DNA from: Stappia sp. BW2
Lineage (GTDB): Bacteria > Pseudomonadota > Alphaproteobacteria > Rhizobiales > Stappiaceae
Length of the DNA stretch: 64,000 bases
Direction of reading: 5' to 3'
Assembly: GCF_008107695.1 (NCBI RefSeq)
Contig: NZ_VIRG01000070.1
Span: forward strand, 930,001 to 994,000
How positions within the stretch are numbered: position 1 is the first letter of the stretch; every line of letters starts with the position of its first letter. The position numbers and the translations under genes were made by a program. Below the pieces are notes generated by a model that was not told the origin of the DNA, made no database searches, and saw only the letters and a program-made list of their open reading frames with translations. Of the stretch, positions 45,002 to 54,714 are shown piece after piece.

Positions 45002-45352
45002 ATGTGCAATAGCCACGGCCCCAAAAACACACCTCAAAACCGGCTTGGCCCAGGCGGAATGATCGCAATCGCGCTGATCTGGGTCTACCGTCATTCCCTG
45101 TCTCTCTTCATGGGGCGCACCTGCCGCTATGCGCCGACCTGTTCGGACTATACCGAGCAGTCCATCCGCCGCTTCGGCTTCTGGGCTGGAGGCTGGATCG
45201 GCCTGTCGCGTGTTCTCAGATGTAACCCTTGGGGGGCTTCCGGTTTCGACCCGGTCCCGGACGCCTTGCCGCCGGATGCACGCTGGTTTTTGCCATGGCG
45301 TTACGGTCATTGGACCGGCAAGCACATTCCGCGGGAACACCGGTTGGACTGA
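45002..45352 (+). CDS. yidD: YidD membrane protein insertion efficiency factor
   Basis: 116-residue protein with CRYAPTCSDYTEQSI and RCNPWGASGFDPVP, the family signature. YidD aids YidC-dependent insertion of inner-membrane proteins. Usually it is near rnpA-yidC, but here it sits beside a scaffold gene. A weak ribosome site leaves the exact start uncertain. Confidence 0.92.
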   Translation: MCNSHGPKNTPQNRLGPGGMIAIALIWVYRHSLSLFMGRTCRYAPTCSDYTEQSIRRFGFWAGGWIGLSRVLRCNPWGASGFDPVPDALPPDARWFLPWRYGHWTGKHIPREHRLD

Positions 45353-45430
45353 GCGCTGTATCAACCAGTTGTTGACCTGACGTTAGGTCAATGCAACGCT
45401 TGCTTCTCATGCCAGTAGGCGGAGGGAAGA

Positions 45431-47221
45431 ATGAGCGTACGCGACTTCCATTTCATAATGATCAAGCCAACTCATTATGACGACGATGGCTACCCGATCC
45501 AGTGGCTTCGTTCTGCGATACCGTCCAACACACTTGCCAGTCTGAACGGACTGGCAGAAAACGCGCGGAACCGTGAGGTGCTCGGAACGGGCGTCCGCAT
45601 CCATCTTCACACCTTTGATGAAACCAACAAACGGGTTCGTCCGGACAAGATCGCCCGGCAAATCCGAAAAGCGGGCGGATCTGCGCTTATTGCGCTGGTC
45701 GGGGTTCAATCAAATCAGTTTCCGCGCGCCGGCGACCTTGCGCGCACTTTCCTGAAGCAAGGCCTCCCGGTTGCCATCGGCGGGTTTCATGTCTCCGGCT
45801 GCATTTCCATGCTCGATGAAATGCCGGAAGAAATGGTGCAGCTGCAAAAGGAAGGGGTCGTCTATTTTGCCGGCGAGGCCGAGGACGGGCGGTTGGACGA
45901 CATCTTCCGCGATGCGTTTTCTGGAGATCTGAAGCCGCTCTACAACTTCATGGCGGATTTGCCGTCGCTGGAGGGGGAGCCGACACCGATCCTGCCTTCC
46001 CAGCACATTCGCTTCACGGCCGGATCGCATTCCAGTTTCGATCTTGGCCGCGGCTGTCCGTTCCAGTGTTCCTTCTGCACGATCATCAACGTGCAGGGCC
46101 GCAAGAGCCGGTTTCGGTCAGCCGATGATCTGGAGCAGATCTTTCGCGACAACGTCGCGCAGGGCATCGACCGCTTCTTCATCACCGACGACAATTTCGC
46201 CCGCAACCGGGAATGGGAACCCCTCTTCGACCGCCTGATCCGGTTGAGGGAGCAGGAGAACTTCGACATCAAGTTCATCATCCAGGTGGATACGCTCTGC
46301 CACCGGATTGACGGTTTCATCGAGAAGGCGACCCGGGCCGGGGTGAACCGGGTCTTTATAGGTCTGGAAAATATCAATCCGGACAACCTGCTTGCTGCCA
46401 AAAAGCGGCAGAACAAGATCACCGAATACCGCGAGATGCTGCAGAAATGGCGGGCGCACGGGGCGACCACCTATGCCGGTTACATCATCGGGTTTCCAGG
46501 GGACACGAAAGAGTCGGTCCTGCATGACGTCGAGATCATCAAGAAAGAGCTTCCTCTCGATCTGCTCGAGTTCTTCTACCTGACACCATTGCCGGGTTCC
46601 GAGGATCACAAGGTGCTGCTCGACAAAGGCATCTGGATGGATCCCGATCTCAACAAGTATGACCTCAATCACCGGGTGAACCATCACCCGAAAATGAGCG
46701 ACGAGGATTGGGAGGACGCCTATCGGCAGGCCTGGGCGAGTTATTATTCAGATGGCCACATCGAGACGGTGCTGCGCCGGGCCGCTGCACACCGCAAGGG
46801 CCGTCCGGGCAATAAGCTGTTTCTGATGATGTGGTTCAAGCTGATGGTCGAATGCGAGGGCGTTCATCCGCTGGAGGGCGGTTACTTCCGCCTGAAATTC
46901 CGAACCGACCGACGCGGTGGCCTGCCGCTTGAAAATCCGCTTACCTTTTATCCGCGCTATCTGGCTGAAATCGTCGCCAAACATTGGACCTATCTGTCCG
47001 CCGTCTGGCGGGTTTACCGGATCTACCGGAAGGTCAAGGCATCGCCTGACAGGCGGACCTATTCCGACCTTGCCATCGCGCCGATGAACCGGAGCGAAGA
47101 GGAGGATCTGGCGATGATCCGGGAAACGCGTGGCGGTACGGAAGCGGTTGCCAAACAGCTTCGCGATGCAGCGCTCTCCAAGGCCGGTAAGGATCGGGCA
47201 AAGGCGGCTACGGCCTTGTGA
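45431..47221 (+). CDS. B12-binding-like / radical SAM protein
   Basis: 596-residue radical SAM enzyme. Residues about 1-165 form a Rossmann domain like cobalamin-binding domains (ALVGVQSNQFP, VAIGGFHVSGC) but without the DxHxxG cobalamin signature. The core has C209-x3-C213-x2-C216 in GCPFQCSFC, which ligates the 4Fe-4S cluster. A basic C-terminal region of about 180 residues follows. Strong GGAGGGA ribosome site. It precedes a GNAT-C39 fusion and an RLAN-ATP-grasp ligase in the same direction; substrate unknown. Confidence 0.9.
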   Translation: MSVRDFHFIMIKPTHYDDDGYPIQWLRSAIPSNTLASLNGLAENARNREVLGTGVRIHLHTFDETNKRVRPDKIARQIRKAGGSALIALVGVQSNQFPRAGDLARTFLKQGLPVAIGGFHVSGCISMLDEMPEEMVQLQKEGVVYFAGEAEDGRLDDIFRDAFSGDLKPLYNFMADLPSLEGEPTPILPSQHIRFTAGSHSSFDLGRGCPFQCSFCTIINVQGRKSRFRSADDLEQIFRDNVAQGIDRFFITDDNFARNREWEPLFDRLIRLREQENFDIKFIIQVDTLCHRIDGFIEKATRAGVNRVFIGLENINPDNLLAAKKRQNKITEYREMLQKWRAHGATTYAGYIIGFPGDTKESVLHDVEIIKKELPLDLLEFFYLTPLPGSEDHKVLLDKGIWMDPDLNKYDLNHRVNHHPKMSDEDWEDAYRQAWASYYSDGHIETVLRRAAAHRKGRPGNKLFLMMWFKLMVECEGVHPLEGGYFRLKFRTDRRGGLPLENPLTFYPRYLAEIVAKHWTYLSAVWRVYRIYRKVKASPDRRTYSDLAIAPMNRSEEEDLAMIRETRGGTEAVAKQLRDAALSKAGKDRAKAATAL

Positions 47222-47281
47222 GTGATAGGGGGAGCCTTGCGCCGAAGGAGCCGCCAGCCAGAGGTCATTCCCAGTGCCGCA

Positions 47282-47398
47282 ATGATGATCTCCGCGGTGG
47301 CGACAAGGACAACTGAGGAACGTATTTTCCCTTGTTTCCTGCGTTTTGGAAAATGTGTTGCCGCTGCGAAAATTCTCGAAGACAGCAGGCGCAAATAG
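47282..47398 (+). other. 38-codon ORF between radical SAM and GNAT-C39 genes
   Basis: ATG at 47282 to TAG 47398 encodes a 38-residue basic peptide with two Cys (FPCFLRFGKC). No ribosome site. Listed only because it lies in the 295-base gap of a possible peptide-modifying set. Confidence 0.15.
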
Positions 47399-47516
47399 GT
47401 GTATTTCGCAAAGGCCGCCGACCGGTCCGCGCAGCTTTAACACTGCCTCAGGACCGTCGCCAATTTTGGATGGAGACCGGGCGCGGCACACCGGACACTG
47501 GGTCTTTCTAGGCACC

Positions 47517-48647
47517 ATGGACAAGGCTTTGCCCCAGGCCGAAACCGGGGACACTTTCATTCGCATTGCCGAGCCCGGCGACCTTGCCGAATTGTTCCGC
47601 ATTGAAAACGCCGCCTTTGCCGGGGATCGCATTTCCCGGCGAAGCTTCAAGCGTTTTCTGGACAGCCCCCGCGCACGGCTTCTGGTAGCCATCGGTCCGA
47701 ACGGGCTGGTCGGTTACGCGTTGCTGCTTTTGCGCCAGGGCACGGCGCTGGCAAGGCTATATTCGCTGGCCGTCGATCCTGTCTGCCGGGGGCAGGGGCT
47801 CGGGGCAAAGCTCTTGAAAGCGTCCGAGGCTGCCGCCTTCGACAGCGAGCGCATTGTGCTGCGGCTTGAGGTGCGGGCGGACAACGAGACCGCCATCGCG
47901 CTTTATCAGCGTGGCGGCTACCGCATGCTTGGCAAGGTGGAGGCCTATTACGAGGACGGCTGCGCTGCGCTGCGCATGGAAAAGCTGCTGCATGGTCCGG
48001 TATTGGGCACGGGAAACGCTCCATATTATTCCCAGACCACCGAATTCACCTGTGGACCTGCCTGTGCGCTGATGGCGGCACGGCATTTTGACCGGTCCGT
48101 GCCGGCAGAACCCTTGACCGAGCTTACGCTCTGGCGGGAGGCGACGACGATCTATCTCGCCTCGGGGCATGGTGGCTGCGGCCCGTTTGGGCTTGCCAAT
48201 GCCTTGGCGCGGCGCGGGCTTGCCGTTGAGGTTCGGCTGTTTCCCGATGATCTTCTGTTTCTCAACTCCGTCCGCGACCCGGAAAAGCGGAAGGTGCTGA
48301 CACTGGTTCAGGAAGGCTATCGCACAGAAGCCGAAGAGCTTGGCGTTGCCCGTTCGGAAAACCCTTTGGAAGCAACGGCCCTTGCTGCCGAGATTTCAGC
48401 CGGAACGCTGGCGATCGCGCTCATCTCCGGCTACCGCATGTTTGGTCAAAAAGTTCCTCATTGGGTGCTCGTGCACGACGCGGACGACCGCCACCTGATC
48501 ATTCATGATCCGTGGCTGGAGCGAGAGCGCCATGAAAGCCCGGCGGATGCTGCCAATCTTCCGATTCCCTTTGCCGAATTCGACCGCATGGCCCGTTGGG
48601 GCAGAACCGCGGTCCGTGCTCAAATCCTGATACGAAAGGACGCCTGA
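47517..48647 (+). CDS. GNAT acetyltransferase / C39-like cysteine peptidase fusion
   Basis: 376-residue two-domain protein. Residues about 12-155 are a GNAT domain with the acetyl-CoA loop RGQGLG (91-96). Residues about 165-370 are a papain-like C39-type peptidase: TCGPACALMA with Cys179, PHWVLVHDAD with His315 and HDPW with Asp331, a full triad. Start at ATG 47517 (frame to 47346 has no domain). It ends 4 bases before the RimK-like gene. This architecture is known from predicted amidoligase operons; the product is not known. Confidence 0.88.
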   Translation: MDKALPQAETGDTFIRIAEPGDLAELFRIENAAFAGDRISRRSFKRFLDSPRARLLVAIGPNGLVGYALLLLRQGTALARLYSLAVDPVCRGQGLGAKLLKASEAAAFDSERIVLRLEVRADNETAIALYQRGGYRMLGKVEAYYEDGCAALRMEKLLHGPVLGTGNAPYYSQTTEFTCGPACALMAARHFDRSVPAEPLTELTLWREATTIYLASGHGGCGPFGLANALARRGLAVEVRLFPDDLLFLNSVRDPEKRKVLTLVQEGYRTEAEELGVARSENPLEATALAAEISAGTLAIALISGYRMFGQKVPHWVLVHDADDRHLIIHDPWLERERHESPADAANLPIPFAEFDRMARWGRTAVRAQILIRKDA

Positions 48648-48651
48648 TCCA

Positions 48652-50118
48652 ATGTCTTCCTGGGTCATTCTGGTCGACCACCTCAAAGATCTCTCCAACA
48701 CGGATACACCGCACAAGGTCATGACCGTGCGTGAGTACCTGACGCATCCAAAACTGTTTGCCGGTGCCAAGCCGACCATTCTCAACCTGGCCCGGTCCTA
48801 CGCCTATCAGGGCGCGGGCTATTATGCGTCTCTTTTGGCCGAAGCGCGCCAGCACCGGGTGGTGCCGGTTGTCGAGACCATGATCGAACTGTCCCGCAAG
48901 CAGCTCTATCAGCATGCCTTGCCGGAACTTGAAGACCGGCTGAACCGCTGCCTGCGCAAGATGGCGCCCGAAGCTGCCGGTGCGGTTACAAGATTGCTGG
49001 TCTACCTCGGCCAGGTCGGTGATCCCGCGCTTGAACCGTTCGCCCGGCTGCTGTTCGACTGGTTCCGGGCACCGGTGCTGGAAGTGCTCTTGGAAGAGGG
49101 CGAGTGGCGCAGCATCAAGCGGATCCGCGTGTTGGCGGTGAACGATCTTGAAGCGGAAGAACGTGCGCATTTTCTGGCTGCGGTGGAAAGCTATACGACA
49201 CGTCCCTGGCGGGCTCCGAAACAACGCGCCTTGATGAAGTATTCCATGGCTGTTCTTTCCGACCCCAAGGAAGAATTGCCGCCGTCTTCCATCGCCTCGC
49301 TGAAGCACATGGCCAAGGTGGCCGCGCGCCACGGAGTTGAAGTCGTGCCTATCGGGAAGGGCGATCTCGACAAGCTGGCGCAATACGACGCCCTGTTCAT
49401 TCGCGAGACCACCAACATCGACAATCACACCTATCGGTTTGCCCGGCGCGCCGTGCAGGAAGGCATGCCGGTGATCGACGATCCGGTGTCGATGATCCGC
49501 TGTACCAACAAGGTCTATCTGACCGAGCTTCTGGCAAGCCACGGCATCGCGACGCCCAAGACCATCGTCCTGTCTTCCCTGAAAGAAGCGGGTGACCTGG
49601 AGGCCAGGCTCGGCTCACCCATCGTTCTCAAGATCCCTGACGGCTCCTTCAGCCGCGGTGTTTTCCGGGTGACGGGTGCAGACGCCATCAAGGAGAAGCT
49701 GAAAGAGCTTTTCCAGGAAAGCGCCATTCTGCTTGCCCAGGAGTATTGCCCGACGGATTTCGACTGGCGCATCGGTGTGCTGGACGGCGAACCGCTGTTT
49801 GCGTGCCAGTATCTGATGGCCAAGAAACACTGGCAGATCGTGCGGCACGAGACCGGCAAGAAAGCCGTCGAGGGCGGGTTCAAGACTGTTTCCATGGCCG
49901 AAACGCCACCGGCGGTCATCGATATCGCCGTACGGGCAGCCCGCCTGATTGGGGATGGTCTTTACGGGGTCGACCTGAAGGTGATCGGAGAGCGGGTGGT
50001 GGTCATTGAGGTCAACGACAATCCCAATCTCGATCACGGGGTTGAAGATCTTGCCGAAAAGGATGCTGTCTGGGATCAGCTCATTCGCTGGTTTGTGCGC
50101 CGCCTGGAGGCGCGTTAG
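48652..50118 (+). CDS. RLAN-ATP-grasp (RimK family) ligase
   Basis: 488-residue ligase. The N-terminal part (about 1-190) matches the RLAN domain seen before RimK-like ATP-grasps. The C-terminal part (about 275-485) is ATP-grasp with IVLKIPDGSFSRGVF, LAQEYCPTDFDWRIGVLDG and a metal-binding EVNDNPNLDHG. RimK-type enzymes form amide bonds to glutamate or other amino acids. Translationally close (4 bases) to the GNAT-C39 fusion, so both likely act on one substrate. Next gene is thrS. Confidence 0.9.
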   Translation: MSSWVILVDHLKDLSNTDTPHKVMTVREYLTHPKLFAGAKPTILNLARSYAYQGAGYYASLLAEARQHRVVPVVETMIELSRKQLYQHALPELEDRLNRCLRKMAPEAAGAVTRLLVYLGQVGDPALEPFARLLFDWFRAPVLEVLLEEGEWRSIKRIRVLAVNDLEAEERAHFLAAVESYTTRPWRAPKQRALMKYSMAVLSDPKEELPPSSIASLKHMAKVAARHGVEVVPIGKGDLDKLAQYDALFIRETTNIDNHTYRFARRAVQEGMPVIDDPVSMIRCTNKVYLTELLASHGIATPKTIVLSSLKEAGDLEARLGSPIVLKIPDGSFSRGVFRVTGADAIKEKLKELFQESAILLAQEYCPTDFDWRIGVLDGEPLFACQYLMAKKHWQIVRHETGKKAVEGGFKTVSMAETPPAVIDIAVRAARLIGDGLYGVDLKVIGERVVVIEVNDNPNLDHGVEDLAEKDAVWDQLIRWFVRRLEAR

Positions 50119-50255
50119 AGCAACACCGGACCCAGATTCAAGGAAATGCTTCGGAAAAGGTTGCCGGATTAGTTTGAATCCCTTATGCCCGGCTCGTTCC
50201 ATTTCCTTTGAACAGCTTACCTGCCTTGTCTGCAGGAGTGAGCAGGAGAAAACCG

Positions 50256-52226
50256 ATGATTGAACTTACTTTCCCCGACAATTCCGTTCGCGAATACGAG
50301 GCAGGCACCACTGGTCTTGCCGTCGCCGAAGGCATTTCCAAGTCGCTGGCCAAAAAGGCCGTGGCCATGACCCTCGACGGGGAACTGCAAGATCTCACCG
50401 ACCAGATCAGCGGCAATCACCAGATCGAGATCGTCACCCGTGACGATCCCCGCGCCCTTGAACTGATCCGTCACGATGCCGCCCACGTCATGGCTGAAGC
50501 CGTGCAGGAGCTGTGGCCCGGTACCCAGGTGACCATTGGGCCGGTGATCGAAAACGGCTTCTATTACGACTTCAAGCGCGTCCATCCGGACACGGGCGCC
50601 GACTGGCCGTTCACGCCGGAAGAGCTGCCGGTCATCGAAAAGAAGATGCGCGAGATCATTGCCCGGGGTGCCCAGTTCACCAAGGAAGTGTGGAGCCGCG
50701 ACGAAGCCAAGCGTTATTTCGCTGCCAAGGGCGAGGACTACAAGGTCGAGCTTGTCGACGCGATTCCGGAAGGTCAGGACCTCAAAATCTACAAGCAGGG
50801 CCAGTGGCTGGACCTGTGCCGTGGCCCGCATATGGTCTCCACCCGGCAGATCGGCGATGCCTTCAAGCTGATGAAGGTGGCCGGTGCCTACTGGCGCGGT
50901 GACAGCAACAACGAAATGCTGACGCGCATCTACGCAACGGCCTGGCACAGCGAGAAGGAGCTCAAGGCCTACCTTCATATGCTGGAAGAGGCCGAAAAGC
51001 GCGACCACCGTAAGCTGGGGCGGGAAATGGACCTGTTCCACTTCCAGGAAGAAGGCCCGGGCGTTGTCTTCTGGCACCCGAAGGGCTGGGACATGTTCCA
51101 GAGCCTGATCGCCTACAAGCGCCGGGTTCTGAAGGATACCTACAAGGAAGTGAACGCGCCGCAGGTGCTGCACACGTCGCTTTGGGAAACCTCCGGTCAC
51201 TGGACCTGGTACAAGGAGAACATGTTCTCCGTGCAGTGTGCCGATCCGGAAGCCGAGGACGAGCGCATCTTCGCGCTGAAGCCGATGAACTGCCCAGGCC
51301 ACGTGCAGATCTTCAAGCACGGGCTGAAGAGCTACCGCGATCTGCCGATGCGCCTTGCCGAGTTCGGCATGGTGCACCGCTATGAACCGTCGGGTGCTCT
51401 GCATGGCCTGATGCGCGTGCGCGGCTTCACCCAGGACGATGCCCATGTCTTCTGCACCGAAGAGCAAATGGCGGACGAGTGCCTGAAGATCAACGATCTG
51501 ATTCTGTCGGTCTACAAGGACTTCGGCTTCGACGAGATCGTGGTGAAGCTGTCCACCCGTCCGGAAAAGCGCGTGGGCACAGACGAGGCGTGGGATCATG
51601 CCGAAGCGATCATGTCCGATGTGCTGAAGCAGATCGAAGCTCAGTCAGGTGGCCGGGTGAAGACCGACATTCTGCCGGGCGAGGGCGCTTTCTACGGTCC
51701 GAAGTTCGAATACACCCTGAAGGATGCCATCGGCCGTGAGTGGCAGTGCGGCACGACGCAGGTCGATTTCAACCTGCCGGAGCGTTTTGGGGCCTTCTAT
51801 GTCGACAAGGACGGCGAGAAGAAGACGCCGGTGATGATCCACCGCGCCATCTGCGGTTCCATGGAACGGTTCCTCGGCATCCTGATCGAGAACTTCGCCG
51901 GGCACTTCCCGCTGTGGTTCGCTCCGCTCCAGATTGTGGTCGCGACGATCACCTCGGAAGCCGATGACTACGGCCAGGAAGTGGCGGATCTGCTCAAGGC
52001 GAAAGGTCTCAAGGTCGAGACCGATTTCCGCAACGAGAAGATCAACTACAAGGTCCGCGAACATTCGCTGGCCAAGGTTCCGGTGATCATCGTGTGCGGG
52101 ATGCGTGAAGCCGAGGAGCGGACCGTGAACGTTCGCCGTCTTGGCTCCAAGGACCAGACCCCGATGGGGCTGGACGAGGCGATTGCAGCGTTTGTCGAAG
52201 AAGCGACGCCGCCGGACCTGAAGTAA
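50256..52226 (+). CDS. thrS: Threonyl-tRNA synthetase
   Basis: 656-residue class II synthetase with TGS domain (residues 1-60), editing domain containing [11 protein letters not shown] and the zinc His/Cys set, catalytic domain ([37 protein letters not shown]) and an anticodon-binding domain at the end. The ATG at 50256 follows AGGAGA; the 50208 start adds 16 residues without family match. Leader 50119-50255 has no obvious regulatory RNA. Confidence 0.97.
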   Translation: MIELTFPDNSVREYEAGTTGLAVAEGISKSLAKKAVAMTLDGELQDLTDQISGNHQIEIVTRDDPRALELIRHDAAHVMAEAVQELWPGTQVTIGPVIENGFYYDFKRVHPDTGADWPFTPEELPVIEKKMREIIARGAQFTKEVWSRDEAKRYFAAKGEDYKVELVDAIPEGQDLKIYKQGQWLDLCRGPHMVSTRQIGDAFKLMKVAGAYWRGDSNNEMLTRIYATAWHSEKELKAYLHMLEEAEKRDHRKLGREMDLFHFQEEGPGVVFWHPKGWDMFQSLIAYKRRVLKDTYKEVNAPQVLHTSLWETSGHWTWYKENMFSVQCADPEAEDERIFALKPMNCPGHVQIFKHGLKSYRDLPMRLAEFGMVHRYEPSGALHGLMRVRGFTQDDAHVFCTEEQMADECLKINDLILSVYKDFGFDEIVVKLSTRPEKRVGTDEAWDHAEAIMSDVLKQIEAQSGGRVKTDILPGEGAFYGPKFEYTLKDAIGREWQCGTTQVDFNLPERFGAFYVDKDGEKKTPVMIHRAICGSMERFLGILIENFAGHFPLWFAPLQIVVATITSEADDYGQEVADLLKAKGLKVETDFRNEKINYKVREHSLAKVPVIIVCGMREAEERTVNVRRLGSKDQTPMGLDEAIAAFVEEATPPDLK

Positions 52227-52262
52227 GGTTTTCCCTGGCATTAAGGGAAAATCTGACAGCTT

Positions 52263-52292
52263 GCACATTGCCCTGACATCAGGGCAATGTGC
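52263..52292 (+). terminator. Stem-loop after thrS
   Basis: GCACATTGCCCTGA and TCAGGGCAATGTGC pair over 14 bp with loop CA, 37 bases after the thrS stop. No U-tract, so Rho-assisted or mRNA-protecting. Confidence 0.6.
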
Positions 52293-52369
52293 TGTCACAA
52301 TCATGAAACAGGAAGTCTGGTATTGGGTTCCGGATTAGTCACCGTTTCATCAGGGTCAAAACGACTGCC

Positions 52370-53218
52370 GTGAACTACGCTGAATTCAGTTATGCCAATC
52401 CGGAACATCCGCCGCTGAAGCGCTGGACCATCCGCACCATCGAAGGGCTCTCCGGCCGCCGGAAGCTGCTCAACATCTATGAGGTGTGGAAGGAGACGAT
52501 GGTCGGCACATCCGATTACATCTGGAATGACCTTCTTGGCCTTATCAATCTCAACGTTTCGGTTGCCGATGGTGAATGGCCGCCAAAGGACCTTCCGGAA
52601 GGTCCGTTGGTGCTTATCGCCAACCATCCCTATGGCATTGGCGATGGTCTTGCGATCCTGGCGCTTGCTGAAAAGCTTGGTCGCCCGTTCAAGATCCTGA
52701 TCAATAACGAGTTGCTGAAGGTGCCCGAGGTCCGGCCGTTCTCGCTGCCGGTCGATTTCGAGGAAACCAAGGAAGCCCTCAAGACCAATATGGCCACCCG
52801 CAAGGAGGCTCTGCGTCTCCTGCAGGAAGGCACGACCATCATCGTGTTTCCGGGCGGCGGTGTTGCAACGGCGGCAAAGCCTTTCGGAAAGGCCGAAGAG
52901 CTGCCGTGGAAGACCTTCACCGCGAAGATGATCCGCTCATCAAGGGCGACCGTTCTGCCACTGTATTTCGATGGGCAGAACTCTTGGCTGTTCCAGCTGG
53001 TGAGCAAATATTCTCTGACCCTTCGGCTGGCACTGCTCGTGCGCGAATTCCGCCGTATCCTCGGTTCCGTGATGACGGCGCGCGCAGGCAGGGCAATTCC
53101 GTTTGAAACGTTGGCCGGGTTTGGGGATCAGAAGGAAATCATGGATTTCCTGCAGACGAAGGTCTTGGAGATGGCGCCAGCCACACGGAGCCGGCGCTTG
53201 TTGGGCCGGCGGCAGTAA
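52370..53218 (+). CDS. Lysophospholipid acyltransferase (PlsC-like) family protein
   Basis: 282-residue acyltransferase. The first motif is NHPYGIGD, the variant H-x5-D spacing of the NHPxGxxDG subgroup, and the FPGGGVA segment serves as motif III. Start GTG at 52370. Function is transfer of acyl chains to a lysolipid; donor and acceptor unknown. Ornithine-lipid OlsA-type activity is possible. Confidence 0.85.
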   Translation: MNYAEFSYANPEHPPLKRWTIRTIEGLSGRRKLLNIYEVWKETMVGTSDYIWNDLLGLINLNVSVADGEWPPKDLPEGPLVLIANHPYGIGDGLAILALAEKLGRPFKILINNELLKVPEVRPFSLPVDFEETKEALKTNMATRKEALRLLQEGTTIIVFPGGGVATAAKPFGKAEELPWKTFTAKMIRSSRATVLPLYFDGQNSWLFQLVSKYSLTLRLALLVREFRRILGSVMTARAGRAIPFETLAGFGDQKEIMDFLQTKVLEMAPATRSRRLLGRRQ

Positions 53219-53272
53219 TCACACTCACGCACTCAATACTGAATTGACGGCAGGCTGAGCGCCCACGGCAAC

Positions 53273-54373
53273 TCAGTTGCTGATGCTGGACTGCTGTTGG
53301 CTTGCCAGTTCGCTGACGGAAGTGACCACTTCCACTTCCCGGTCTTCTCCCGGCTCCACCTGGAAGGTGTGCAGATAGGTGCGCCCGTTGTTGCGGGCGA
53401 GCGCTTCGTATTCACCCTCAGCCAGCACGAAGTCAGGGAAAGCGCCTGTTGCTTCCACGACGACATCGCCGCCAGGGCTCAGAACGGACCAGGTCGTGTT
53501 GGCAATGGCTTCACCGCCGCGTTCGTTGACCAGCTTGAGTGTGATGCCGGCGGCCTTGTGGAAGATCGTTGCTTCGGTGAGTTTGCCCGGCAGCACCTGG
53601 ATGTCTGCGCGGACGACCGCGTTCACATCACCGTATTTGCTGACGATGTGATACATATTGGCGCCGAGACGGAGAATGGTGCCCGGTTTGATGTTGCTGG
53701 CGATGAGGTTCCGCTCGCCGCGCTGGTTGAATTCCATGCCATAGAGATCGAAGGCAACAGCCCGATCATCGAGGTCTTCACCGTCCTTGAGGGCCGCGCC
53801 GAACTTGATACCGCCCGCATTGAGCGTCACCATTTTCGACTGGACTTCCTTGCCGATGACGATGCGGTTGGTTGCCTGGGCGTAGCCATAGGCGGTGTGG
53901 ATCAGATAGGTGCCCGGGTCGAGACGAAATTCCGCATCGCCGCCCTTGGACGTTGCAACCAGCTGCAGACGTCCGTCCGCATTGGTTGTCTCCGAATAGA
54001 TCCGCCAGATAAGACCGTCATTCAGCGGAGGGCTGTCTGGGGTCAGCTTCGCCATCAAGTAAAGTGCGCCTTGCCGCAAACCGCCTTTGACACCGGGGGA
54101 GGAGGCTCGGGCGGGGGCATAGGGAACAAGCGTGTCGGAAAAGAGAGGTTCCGGTTCGCGGTCGAGCAGATTGATGATGGGTTCTTCAGGCTGCGTGGAG
54201 GGGGCGTTGGGATCCGGCTTTGCCAGCGGAACCGGCGGAACGTCCGATGTCTGTGCCAGCGAGGCAGGTGCTGCGCCCATAGCGATGACGGCACTCAGCA
54301 TCAAGGAGACAGCGCTGCTTTTGACAGCACGCTTCCAAACCGACCGGCCAGAAAGGGGATCTGAATTCACCAT
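53273..54373 (-). CDS. Secreted protein with three carboxypeptidase-regulatory-like repeats
   Basis: 366-residue exported protein, no family named with certainty. Sec signal about residues 16-41 (ends ASLAQ), a Pro-rich linker with PVPLAKPDPNAP, then three beta-sandwich-like repeats sharing G-x-Y and alternating V/I pattern: GTYLIHTAYGYA, GANMYHIVSKYGDV and EGEYEALARNNG. A role as a periplasmic adhesion or scaffold protein would be guessing. ATG 54373 is used; ATG 54427 (AGGTGA upstream) is an alternative. Confidence 0.75.
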   Translation of the reverse strand: MVNSDPLSGRSVWKRAVKSSAVSLMLSAVIAMGAAPASLAQTSDVPPVPLAKPDPNAPSTQPEEPIINLLDREPEPLFSDTLVPYAPARASSPGVKGGLRQGALYLMAKLTPDSPPLNDGLIWRIYSETTNADGRLQLVATSKGGDAEFRLDPGTYLIHTAYGYAQATNRIVIGKEVQSKMVTLNAGGIKFGAALKDGEDLDDRAVAFDLYGMEFNQRGERNLIASNIKPGTILRLGANMYHIVSKYGDVNAVVRADIQVLPGKLTEATIFHKAAGITLKLVNERGGEAIANTTWSVLSPGGDVVVEATGAFPDFVLAEGEYEALARNNGRTYLHTFQVEPGEDREVEVVTSVSELASQQQSSISN

Positions 54374-54714
54374 GCCCACTTCGTTATCATTTTTGACTCG
54401 CAGACTTTTACCAGCCTTTTGAGGCATTCGTCACCTGAAACCGACCCTTGAGATCCGGCCCGGTTTGCCTTGTGCGCTTCGACCGGGCACAGGGAAATGA
54501 CTATGTTTCTGTTTGCACTGCGATTTTCGCATTTCCATCGCAGAAAGGCCATCCGAGAAACCAAGATGACATACCCGAGATTCACCGCATTACAATGTTG
54601 TCCCTTATTGCGCCCGAAAATTGGGCAAATTCAAGACCCCGCGATCAAAGTTGACAATTACGTTCAATGAATTACGTGGATCGTACGACTGCAACAGGCG
54701 GACAGGATCTATTC
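54374..54714. other. Intergenic region between divergent secreted protein and nitroreductase
   Basis: 341 bases. The inverted repeat GCCCGGT (54458-54464) / ACCGGGC (54482-54488) is the only structure noted. TTGACA at 54652-54657 resembles a -35 box for the nitroreductase gene, but no good -10 follows. No RNA or ORF supported. Confidence 0.4.

Noticed and set aside
50217-51599. 460-codon minus-strand ORF opposite thrS
   Set aside because: Shadow of thrS with no recognisable features.
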